This document shows, in pieces, positions 8,709 to 15,584 of a DNA stretch of 32,449 bases. Location of the stretch: NCBI GenBank assembly GCA_947466515.1, contig CANIEM010000020.1, positions 1 to 32,449 of the forward strand, written 5' to 3'. A program made the position numbers and the translations under genes. This stretch comes from Verrucomicrobia subdivision 6 bacterium. Its GTDB lineage: Bacteria; Verrucomicrobiota; Verrucomicrobiia; Methylacidiphilales; Verrucolacustridaceae. The notes beneath the pieces are model-generated. The model searched no databases and was not told the origin of the DNA. It saw only the letters and a program-made list of their open reading frames with translations. Within the stretch, counting starts at the first letter, position 1; every line of letters starts with the position of its first letter.

Positions 8709-8852
8709 ATGGACGAAGGACACACAGGATTAGGCCTCATTTTTCTCTTAGCCGCCTTCGCACTTTGCGGAGGCATTGTCATCTGGTTGATCATATCTGA
8801 GGGCCTTCGGCACAGCCAGCAAAGCACAGATCTTCCCGCACATCACAAATAG
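8709..8852 (+). CDS. Small single-pass membrane protein (47 aa), hypothetical
   Basis: Short ORF found by reading the 346-nt gap between the peptidase and the PEP-CTERM gene. ATG 8709-8711, stop TAG 8850-8852. The product begins MDEGHTGLG, then has one hydrophobic helix (about residues 8-30: LIFLLAAFALCGGIVIWLII), and ends in a polar, His/Gln-rich tail (HSQQ, PAHHK). The upstream AAGAAG is only a weak ribosome-binding site. The clean pattern of acidic N-terminus, one transmembrane helix and hydrophilic tail is unlike random translation, but I recognise no family. It may be co-transcribed with the peptidase, 44 nt downstream. The rest of this gap (8853-9010) holds only an AT-rich promoter-like stretch. 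Confidence 0.45.
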   Translation: MDEGHTGLGLIFLLAAFALCGGIVIWLIISEGLRHSQQSTDLPAHHK

Positions 8853-8946
8853 TCAATTCAGTCGACTCTGTCGGGCTTAGGAAAGCCGACCACAGCACAT
8901 TAACCCTTAATGGACATAAGTTTACCTACTTTATTTCGACTTCAAA

Positions 8947-8972
8947 TTGTCACAAATTATGGCACATATAAT
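8947..8972 (+). promoter_or_regulatory. Possible promoter of the PEP-CTERM gene
   Basis: A perfect TATAAT (8967-8972) lies 38 nt before the GTG start at 9011. The nearest -35-like hexamer, TTGTCA at 8947-8952, is only 14 nt away, which is short. AATTGT at 8945-8950 gives 16 nt spacing but a poorer match. The region is much more AT-rich than the flanking genes. Confidence 0.35.
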
Positions 8973-9010
8973 TTGCTTTTTGTAAATAGTATGCTTAAGT
9001 ATGAATACAC

Positions 9011-9898
9011 GTGCAGACTCTGTTTATAAAATCTCGGCTTGTTCCACTGATCGCTTTGGCTGTTGGCCTATCCACCCAACCTACTTTTGCCGATGTCACC
9101 AGTTATGCCCGCTTTGATTTCAACGCTGGATTCTTAACTTCCGGACCCCTTTCCCGAGGCAGTTCAAAAGCTGCGGGTAATCAAAAAATCGTGGCCCAAG
9201 ACATCTACAACGTCAATTCAGCCACCTCCGCCGCAACCTACACCTCACCCGATTCCTATGTAAAATACGATCGCTGGGCTAATGGCCTCTCCGCAGGAGA
9301 GGGTCTCGCCTCCTTTAATATTTTCCTTTATTCCAACTACGCCAACGCTTCCAGTTGGGGTCAGCAACTCAAACTGAATCCTTCCAACGACGCCTCCGTC
9401 CTCTCCGCCACTGCAGGAGCGGGATGGAACTACAAAGTCGTCAGCATGAATCAAAACAACGCAGGGCTCACCCCAGGTTCAACCACCTACGGTTACTCCA
9501 TCCAGTGGTACACCACCAACGAGAACTCCCGAATTCGCAACGGTTCCGATTTGGCAGGCTTCTCCTTTACCGCACCGGTTGAACTATTCGACTCCACTAC
9601 CAACGATACTTGGGCCGTTAAAAACGGCGGAAGCTACGCAGTCTGGTTCGGCACCCAAAACCGCCCTGGCGACACGCTCTTCACCGCACCAGATAATTTC
9701 ATTCAACCAATCAAGTTCGACAACAACTGGGAAGGCGGCGCAACCGCAGATACCTTCGCCTCAGGCGTAAACTCCGTCTGGAACGGCACCATGATGCTAA
9801 ACGCTACGGTCATTCCAGAACCCACCACCGGTTCGCTCGTCCTTGTCTCACTTACTATCGGCGCCTTCCTCCGTCGCCGGCGCACTCCCTCGTCTTAA
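9011..9898 (+). CDS. PEP-CTERM sorting-domain protein, secreted
   Basis: A 295 aa protein with an N-terminal signal peptide (hydrophobic core about 9-27, likely cleavage after TFA). A Ser/Thr/Asn/Gly-rich middle suggests an all-beta surface protein. A textbook PEP-CTERM tail fills residues 267-295: IPEP motif, hydrophobic helix GSLVLVSLTIGAF, then the basic cluster RRRR. This tail is recognised by an exosortase (EpsH/XrtA type), which removes it during export and surface attachment, usually alongside exopolysaccharide production. No exosortase gene is in the window. The start must be GTG 9011 because a stop lies just upstream in frame; the ATG at 9001 is in another frame and gives nonsense. 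There is no clear Shine-Dalgarno. The function of the middle region is unknown. Confidence 0.85.
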   Translation: MQTLFIKSRLVPLIALAVGLSTQPTFADVTSYARFDFNAGFLTSGPLSRGSSKAAGNQKIVAQDIYNVNSATSAATYTSPDSYVKYDRWANGLSAGEGLASFNIFLYSNYANASSWGQQLKLNPSNDASVLSATAGAGWNYKVVSMNQNNAGLTPGSTTYGYSIQWYTTNENSRIRNGSDLAGFSFTAPVELFDSTTNDTWAVKNGGSYAVWFGTQNRPGDTLFTAPDNFIQPIKFDNNWEGGATADTFASGVNSVWNGTMMLNATVIPEPTTGSLVLVSLTIGAFLRRRRTPSS

Positions 9899-9919
9899 CT
9901 CCCCCTTTGACTTCCACTC

Positions 9920-9977
9920 CCTCGCCCCGCGAGGTTCCTTCGTAGCCCCACGAGACTCCGCCGAGGTAGTTCGGAGT
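9920..9977. repeat. Two short hairpins 3' of the PEP-CTERM gene
   Basis: The 163-nt convergent gap holds two inverted repeats. CCTCGC (9920-9925) pairs with GCGAGG (9929-9934) over a 3-nt loop. ACTCCG (9955-9960) pairs with CGGAGT (9972-9977) over 11 nt. No T-run follows either, so they are not standard intrinsic terminators. A 10-bp palindrome AGTTTAAACT follows at 9984-9993. I see no gene in this gap. Confidence 0.4.
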
Positions 9978-10061
9978 AGGGTCAGTTTAAACTCGAGGCA
10001 CTTCATGCCGACCTTTGCACCCCTTTAAAATAAAAATCCAAAATTAAAAATCCGCCCCCCC

Positions 10062-13000
10062 CTACGGCACCAGCCGGATTCGATAAAAACGACAATCGGG
10101 CAACCCGACCGACGAGTCCTCCACCATAATCTCTGCTTGGCCAGAATTAGCCTGAACCTCCGCTCCCAAACTCACCCAATTTCCAGTTCCCAGATCATCC
10201 AGATAATCCACCTGATATTTTTGTCCAGGCACGACGGCCCAAGTAATTCTAAATCCGCCAGAAATCATCTCGGTCCGATTGACAACAAAACCACGATTTG
10301 GATCTAGTAGGTCGTAGGTTCCGTTAGCCAAGGAATCACGAATGGAGGCGGTGGGCAAAGCCAGAAACTCCGCTGGATCCACTTTGTTATCTACAGTTCC
10401 GACCGCGGCTGGGGCTTGCGCCGCAAGCACTCCCGAATTGACGACAGAGGAACTATAGTCAGCGGTCTGATAAGCCAAAGCCGCCACATAAAGTGTGGCC
10501 GGTAAACTTCCAAAAGCTTGGACCAAATCGATCGTCCCCTCCATCTGCGTTCCATCCACGGTGCCCCGAGCCGATGCATACCCTGTCCCAGAAATCGCAC
10601 TCGCCGACCCTCCGCTCGGCCAGCGAAACCAGCTGATGTAGGCACTGCTTCCTGACTCCGCCGCCAAAAAGTAGCGGACATTGGTACTACCTTTTTCAGA
10701 TGTAGATCCTGCCTTTCCCCACGGTGCGGGAGCCGTTGCTGAGCTCAGGAGTTGATCGGTAACCAAAATAAAATGATCATTTCCTGCAACCCCAGGGTTC
10801 CACGTCGCGACATAAAGCAGGTTTCCGCGCACCGCCGCGTAAATGGTCATCCCTGGATTCGAGACTAGATACTTGGCAAAGTCGGCCGTGCCATTCATGG
10901 CAAAAGCCACCGGTGCCGTAAGCGTAGTGCCACTGACGAGAGTAGTTGCCGATTCCCCTGCGGAATTGCGCGCACTGACGGTGTAGGTATAGACCGTAGA
11001 AGAACTGAGGGCAGATTCGGTAAATGACGTAGCCGTTGAAGTGCTGAGAACTAGTCCCCCGCGTCGAACCACGTAGTCGGTGGCGCCACTGACCGCCTCC
11101 CAACTCAAGGAGATCGAGGAGGCGGTCACTGTAGCCGTCAATCCCGTGGGAGCAGCGGGACGGCTCGGCGTTGGTGGTGTCGTGGCCACCGCACTTGGGC
11201 TAGCCGTAGAATCTCCATAGGCATTCGCGGCCTGGATCGTGTAGGTGTAGGTCGTTTGCGCCAAGAGACCCGTGTCCGCATAAGCAAGAGTCGAGGTCGT
11301 ACCAACCACGGCGCCGTTTCGCAAAATCGTATAGCTCGTGGCACCGCTCGAGGCACTCCACGTCAGATTGATTTGGGCGCTGGAAGCTGCCGTGGCCGTT
11401 AGAACGGTAGGGGCAGCAGGCGGGACCAGCACCGCACCATCGTCCACTACAAAAACATGTTGGATGTCCGATTTTGAAATATTGCCTCTGGCATCAGTAG
11501 CCTCGATGTAGTAGTCCAGCAGTTTACCTCGGAAGGTGGGAACGTTCGCGTCGGTAATTTTGGCAAAATAATAATCCGCCACTACCGGAGAGACCGCCTG
11601 GCTGAAATATTGGATCTGCGAATTATTGGCCGCCGCGGTCAGGGCGGACGCGGTAGAAGGCAGGATCCTCTTCGTCATGGGTATCGAAATCCAGCTTCCC
11701 ACCTCGGAGGCATTCAACCCAACCGCGGCCGGGTCGTACACTTCGTTCACATGGCTCGCCATGGAGTTCACCCCGTCGTTGTCCTTCCGGATTTTCAAAA
11801 CAATGCTCGTGATCCCGGAAACATCATACGCATGGGTCCAGACGTAGAACTCCGAATTCATTTTTTTTAGGGCACTACTGTTTCCTCCAGGGATCGAATT
11901 AATCCACCCGAAGGTGTATCCGCCCGGATTATACGGGAAGCGCTGGGGTTTGAAGACCGTGGGAGGCGTGTCGTCGATGGTCGCTTTGCGGTCGTTCACG
12001 TAGGTCGCCAGAAGTTCATAGGCCCTCCGAGTTGCCAAGGAGGTTTTAATTTCATCATCGTTGCCCAGACCACCATAATAGTTGAAGCCCGAGTCCAGAC
12101 CCGTGAGATAGATATGCCAAGCTCGCTCCGCCAGATTCGGACTGCTGTAGGTTCGGCTGTTGAGGTTGTCGTAGGGATCCTGAATCTTCCAAGCTTGGAC
12201 CGATCCTCCTTCGCGAATGATCATCTGCTCCGCGGTTTGACACCAGTTGGCCCCCGCAATCACTGGCGCCCAACTGTAAAACTTACTCGCAAACCCAGGG
12301 GTCTCGATATCGATCTGGGTGTTGTACACTCGGTTAGTCGCGGTGGAGTGTGCCACCGGCGGTTCCACCCATTTAAGAAAATTGGGCGACCCGTAATCGC
12401 TCTCAGGAAAAATCCATGCTCCGTCCTCAATATGAACGATGTCCGCCGCCCCTCCGTACTGGTTCACGAAATCCTGGATGGCAACTCCAGGATAGGTCCC
12501 GTTGTTCATCATACTTGGCGCGTCCCCGTCCCACGAAGAAGATCCTCCTCCCCACGCATTGTCCCCATCCGTGGCGGGCATCACCAGACAAGGCCGACTG
12601 GCATCGTTGGCATACGGAGCCACATTGCTGTCGACCAAACCCTTTTGCCAACCTGAGTAACCAGCCTTGTAACTCTGGATGTCATCCGAAGGCACCATCA
12701 CGAGGGTTTTGACCGCCCCTGTTTCAGGATTCACATATTTGGCCTTATGCAGTTGGTAGGCATAAGGTGCGTGGTTCCAAGCTGTCTCCCCGACGTTTCC
12801 CGTGCCGAACCACCAAGCTCCGCCACTCACACTGCCCAACTGGTCGGCCGGATTGGGCGGGCTGGAAAAAATTTTCCAGCTGTTCGCTTCGGGCGAAGTG
12901 TAGGTCGCATTTCCCATATAGCCGGGTAAGGTTCGGCTAAGGTGGTGGCTCGCAACGATCACCCACTCGTATCCCTCATCCGAGAGGACATCGATCATGG

Positions 13001-13655
13001 GACTGGAAAAGGCCATCTCCGTAGGAAAAAATCCTTTGGAATGATTGGATACACTACCGGTGTTCCAAGCCTTGTAATAGGCCTCCTTGAAAATCTGGAT
13101 CTCTTTCCGGAAAACCTCTTTCGGTAAAACCGCACCGAGGGAGTGGTGATACGTAAAGCCGACCAAATCCAGTTTTCGGCTTCCGCCGGAAGTGGTCCAG
13201 TTGCGGGCTTCACGGTTTCCATTCCACCAACCCAACCCGTAGCCTAAAGAACTCGCAGCCCCCAGACTCGCCACATTGTTCATCAAGGAACCCGAGTAAC
13301 TCATGGCGTAACCCCCGCTGTTTACATTGGACAGAGAGTTGCGAGGTCCGCCTTGATAGGAATTGACCCGATCACCGACGCCGAAAATCGCCGACAGATC
13401 GTTTTCGGGGTGAGCGGTCCCCGAGTCGTAGAGCTGCCCAGACTTAAGCAGAATCGAATCCTGTGCGAACTGAACTCTATCCTGTTGGGAGGCCCCATTC
13501 CATTCCGGCCAGTAAATAGGTTGGTGATTATGCCAAAAGCGCGAAACATAAACAGTATCCCCACCAACTCCTACCGCGCAAAAAAAAGTCCAAAAGGAAA
13601 AGTAAAACAACCTACGCCCAATCGCAAGTAAATAATAAGACTTTAAGTAACTCAT
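10062..13655 (-). CDS. Secreted GH57-like glycoside hydrolase with FN3 domains and C-terminal beta modules
   Basis: A large secreted protein of 1197 aa from ATG 13655; a TTG at 13661 would add two residues. Residues 1-32 form a signal peptide. Residues about 38-560 resemble glycoside hydrolase family 57: the first-strand motif FWHNHQPIYWPEWNG, the GFFPTEMAFS segment whose Glu fits the GH57 nucleophile position, and PATDGDNAWGG as the later acidic motif. Two fibronectin type III domains follow at about 746-826 and 833-913. Next is a beta-sandwich-like segment (about 917-1070, with NDHFILVTD), and finally a 60-residue end (PGQKYQVDYLDDLGTGNW ... FYRIRLVP) of a kind I associate with secreted planctomycete/verrucomicrobial proteins. 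The substrate is probably an alpha-glucan, by family inference only. The gene is alone on its strand and diverges from nrdR. Confidence 0.8.
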   Translation of the reverse strand: MSYLKSYYLLAIGRRLFYFSFWTFFCAVGVGGDTVYVSRFWHNHQPIYWPEWNGASQQDRVQFAQDSILLKSGQLYDSGTAHPENDLSAIFGVGDRVNSYQGGPRNSLSNVNSGGYAMSYSGSLMNNVASLGAASSLGYGLGWWNGNREARNWTTSGGSRKLDLVGFTYHHSLGAVLPKEVFRKEIQIFKEAYYKAWNTGSVSNHSKGFFPTEMAFSSPMIDVLSDEGYEWVIVASHHLSRTLPGYMGNATYTSPEANSWKIFSSPPNPADQLGSVSGGAWWFGTGNVGETAWNHAPYAYQLHKAKYVNPETGAVKTLVMVPSDDIQSYKAGYSGWQKGLVDSNVAPYANDASRPCLVMPATDGDNAWGGGSSSWDGDAPSMMNNGTYPGVAIQDFVNQYGGAADIVHIEDGAWIFPESDYGSPNFLKWVEPPVAHSTATNRVYNTQIDIETPGFASKFYSWAPVIAGANWCQTAEQMIIREGGSVQAWKIQDPYDNLNSRTYSSPNLAERAWHIYLTGLDSGFNYYGGLGNDDEIKTSLATRRAYELLATYVNDRKATIDDTPPTVFKPQRFPYNPGGYTFGWINSIPGGNSSALKKMNSEFYVWTHAYDVSGITSIVLKIRKDNDGVNSMASHVNEVYDPAAVGLNASEVGSWISIPMTKRILPSTASALTAAANNSQIQYFSQAVSPVVADYYFAKITDANVPTFRGKLLDYYIEATDARGNISKSDIQHVFVVDDGAVLVPPAAPTVLTATAASSAQINLTWSASSGATSYTILRNGAVVGTTSTLAYADTGLLAQTTYTYTIQAANAYGDSTASPSAVATTPPTPSRPAAPTGLTATVTASSISLSWEAVSGATDYVVRRGGLVLSTSTATSFTESALSSSTVYTYTVSARNSAGESATTLVSGTTLTAPVAFAMNGTADFAKYLVSNPGMTIYAAVRGNLLYVATWNPGVAGNDHFILVTDQLLSSATAPAPWGKAGSTSEKGSTNVRYFLAAESGSSAYISWFRWPSGGSASAISGTGYASARGTVDGTQMEGTIDLVQAFGSLPATLYVAALAYQTADYSSSVVNSGVLAAQAPAAVGTVDNKVDPAEFLALPTASIRDSLANGTYDLLDPNRGFVVNRTEMISGGFRITWAVVPGQKYQVDYLDDLGTGNWVSLGAEVQANSGQAEIMVEDSSVGLPDCRFYRIRLVP

Positions 13656-13694
13656 AAGCAATAAGTTGAGCCTACTTTCAAAATCTTTATTTGC

Positions 13695-13780
13695 TAACTA
13701 TATTATAGTTAATTTAAACAGTTTCACTAACTTTAAAATTGCAATTTTTATAGTTAAAAACGTTTTTATGTAAAAATTTT
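13695..13780. promoter_or_regulatory. AT-rich spacer with stacked palindromes between the GH57-like gene and nrdR
   Basis: The 176-nt divergent gap contains a run of perfect inverted repeats. TAACTATA and TATAGTTA flank one base (13695-13711), then come AAAATTGCAATTTT (13735-13748), AAAAACGTTTTT (13756-13767) and AAAATTTT (13773-13780). TATAGTTAA also recurs directly at 13704 and 13749. Such a set suggests operators or a curved upstream region serving both divergent genes. The first element resembles the core of an NrdR box (central ATAT-like run) but lacks the flanking ACAC/GTGT, so NrdR autoregulation is not shown. Confidence 0.4.
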
Positions 13781-13782
13781 AA

Positions 13783-13810
13783 TTGACCCCACCCCACCTA
13801 CTTGTAGTTT
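13783..13810 (+). promoter_or_regulatory. Possible nrdR promoter
   Basis: TTGACC (13783-13788) and TAGTTT (13805-13810) are 16 nt apart and lie 21 nt before the nrdR start. The -35 is close to consensus and the -10 is weak. A clear ribosome-binding site AAGGAG (13822-13827) follows, 4 nt before the ATG. Confidence 0.3.
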
Positions 13811-13831
13811 CAACGCAACACAAGGAGTAGT

Positions 13832-14284
13832 ATGAAATGTCCAAAATGTAATGTTGAAGAAGATAAGGTGATCGATTCACGGCCATGGAAGGATGGCGCT
13901 GTCGTCCGCCGACGCCGCGAATGCCTATCCTGCAACTACCGCTTCACCACCTACGAAGAGATTGAGCGTGAAGACCTTCGAGCCGTCAAACGTGATGGAC
14001 GCTACGAACCCTTCGATCGTCGCAAACTCGTTCTCGGCTTCCAAAAAGCGTGTGAGAAACGCCCCGTCAGCCCCGAACTCATCGAGAAAACCGTCGATAA
14101 GGTAATGGAAGAGCTCGAACAAAAGTATGGTCGTGAAATCCCCACCACCGCCATCGGCGAAAAGATCATGGAGTGCCTCAAGAAAATGGACGATGTCGCC
14201 TATGTCCGCTTTGCTTCCGTCTACCGCCAATTCCGTGATGCTCGCGACTTTGTCAGTGAAGTAAAAAATCTAGGTGCTCGCTAA
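13832..14284 (+). CDS. nrdR: Transcriptional repressor NrdR
   Basis: Zinc- and ATP/dATP-binding repressor of ribonucleotide reductase genes. The 150 aa match the usual family length. The N-terminal zinc ribbon uses C3, C6, C31 and C34 (MKCPKC and CLSC), with the basic VVRRRREC stretch between. An ATP-cone domain covers about residues 46-136 (VKRDGRYEPFDRRKLVLGFQKACEKRPV) and ends with VAYVRFASVYRQF. The start is fixed by AAGGAG 4 nt before the ATG. The 3' end overlaps the next gene by 11 nt, suggesting coupled translation. No nrdA, nrdB or nrdJ is in the window. Confidence 0.96.
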   Translation: MKCPKCNVEEDKVIDSRPWKDGAVVRRRRECLSCNYRFTTYEEIEREDLRAVKRDGRYEPFDRRKLVLGFQKACEKRPVSPELIEKTVDKVMEELEQKYGREIPTTAIGEKIMECLKKMDDVAYVRFASVYRQFRDARDFVSEVKNLGAR

Positions 14285-14834
14285 AGATCCCATCCTCGAA
14301 TCCCTGCCTCTGGTGGCCATCCCAGGCGCTTCCCCGACTCGCCTCAACGAGACTTGGCTGGTTCTCTCCCTTGAGAAGGCCGCACTCCGCGCAGGCCACG
14401 AAGAGTGGCCCCTTGCCACTGATGTCGCCCGCGCCATTCTTCACTATCTGCGCCACGACTTCGCTCGCCCCAATATCGAACGTGCCACCCTCGAACTCAT
14501 CCTTCGCCGCTCCCTCACTGGTATTGGATGCCCCGCTATTGCCCGCCATTTTGAACTCGTCTCCTCCTCTCCCTCCATCAATCTCGCCGCCCTTGCCAAG
14601 GAAGCCCCCCTCGAAATCCTCTTCTATCATCACCTCGCTAGTCTTGTGGATGAAAAAATCTCCTCCCTAGCCTCCGTTCTTCGTCTCGAAGGACTGCGCT
14701 CCTGCGTCCTCTCCCTCACGGGTTCTGCCTCCTGGCGCACATCATGCCAACGTCTCAGCGATGACATTGTTCACTTTATCCGAGCCCGCGCCCGTACCCT
14801 CAGTCCTTCCCTTCTCGAACTCACGATCTGGTAA
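14274..14834 (+). CDS. Conserved-looking hypothetical protein coupled to nrdR
   Basis: A 186 aa protein with a GTG start inside the nrdR 3' end (11-nt overlap) and a stop 8 nt before the HIT gene. I do not recognise the family. It is mostly helical, without a signal peptide or transmembrane segment, and Leu/Ala/Arg-rich. The segment WPLATDVARAILHYLRHDFARPNIERATLELILRR (about 45-79; note the order of helix, short link, helix) faintly recalls the helical part of an ATP-cone or ribonucleotide-reductase N-terminus, but the glycine-rich and basic nucleotide-binding features are missing. Its placement suggests a function with NrdR. The frame is open and the C-rich codon use matches its plus-strand neighbours, so the gene is probably real. 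Confidence 0.6.
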   Translation: MLAKDPILESLPLVAIPGASPTRLNETWLVLSLEKAALRAGHEEWPLATDVARAILHYLRHDFARPNIERATLELILRRSLTGIGCPAIARHFELVSSSPSINLAALAKEAPLEILFYHHLASLVDEKISSLASVLRLEGLRSCVLSLTGSASWRTSCQRLSDDIVHFIRARARTLSPSLLELTIW

Positions 14835-14842
14835 TTGGCCCG

Positions 14843-15187
14843 ATGGCCAAAACCATTTTCGAACGCATCGTCGACCGCGAACTCCCCGCCGATATTCTCT
14901 ACGAGGATGATCATGTCCTCGCCTTCCGTGATCTCGCCCCCCAAGCCCCCGTCCACATTCTTATCATTCCAAAAAAACATCACACCCGCCACGGTACCGT
15001 ACCCCCCGAAGCTCATCCCCTCTTCACACATCTCTTCGTCGCTGCCCAACGAGTCGCTCGCCAGTGCCAACTCGACAAAACCGGCTACCGCCTCGTCATC
15101 AATAATGGCCCCGATGGCGGGGAAACTATTCCCCATCTTCACCTACATCTCCTCGGCGGTCGTCCCCTCTCCTGGCCCCCAGGATAA
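14843..15187 (+). CDS. HIT-family (HinT-like) nucleotide-binding protein
   Basis: Small cytosolic purine-nucleoside phosphoramidase/hydrolase of the histidine-triad superfamily. The 114 aa length fits the HinT branch. The N-terminus MAKTIFERIVDRELPADILYEDDHVLAFRD is typical. HILIIPKKHH follows in the middle, and the triad is His98-x-His100-x-His102 in PHLHLHLLGGR near the C-terminus. The start is ATG 14843, 8 nt after the preceding stop, with no obvious Shine-Dalgarno, so translation is probably coupled. The physiological substrate is not predictable from sequence. Confidence 0.93.
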   Translation: MAKTIFERIVDRELPADILYEDDHVLAFRDLAPQAPVHILIIPKKHHTRHGTVPPEAHPLFTHLFVAAQRVARQCQLDKTGYRLVINNGPDGGETIPHLHLHLLGGRPLSWPPG

Positions 15188-15233
15188 GTAGGACTCTACT
15201 TCCCGTTCGCCAACTTTCCCTTATTCTGGAGAG

Positions 15234-15584
15234 ATGAAAAACCTACTCCTCTCCCCTTGGACAGCCATCCTCGTTTGCACCATCCTCAGCACCCTCACCG
15301 ATACACTCGGCACGCTCTGGTGGGAACGAAAACAAACTGCCCTCCTCATCGCCACCATTGCCCTTTCCCCACTCGTCTTTCTCTCCTTCGGTTACATTGG
15401 CAGCCACCTCGGCCTAGCCCGCGCCTCCGGTCTAACCAATAGCCTCATAGTTGCTGGCCCTATTCTCATCGGTATCACATTTCGCCATGAGCTCCGCCAA
15501 CTAGCCCTCCCTCAGATTTTTGGAATGGCCTTTGTTCTCCTCGGCATCACCCTTCTCGCCCTTTTCAAGGCAACCCCAGCTTAA
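15234..15584 (+). CDS. SMR/DMT-like small four-helix membrane protein
   Basis: A 116 aa protein with four predicted membrane helices (about residues 8-26, 34-54, 61-78 and 92-112) and a short N-terminus, the layout of the small multidrug resistance fold. The first helix contains LTDTLGT, which lines up with LAEVIGT of EmrE, so Asp23 would replace the essential membrane Glu14. The last helix, IFGMAFVLLGITLLALF, resembles the EmrE end (IIGMMLICAGVLII). WWERK after helix 1 differs from EmrE. The call is by pattern, not by a confirmed match. The gene ends convergent with argA and the two stop codons overlap in a shared TTAA (15581-15584). The substrate is unknown. Confidence 0.55.
   Translation: MKNLLLSPWTAILVCTILSTLTDTLGTLWWERKQTALLIATIALSPLVFLSFGYIGSHLGLARASGLTNSLIVAGPILIGITFRHELRQLALPQIFGMAFVLLGITLLALFKATPA

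Noticed and set aside
8960-8976. Sigma-54-like TGGCAC ... TTGC before the PEP-CTERM gene
   Set aside because: There are 12 bases between the GG and GC pairs instead of the required 10, so the -24/-12 spacing does not fit.
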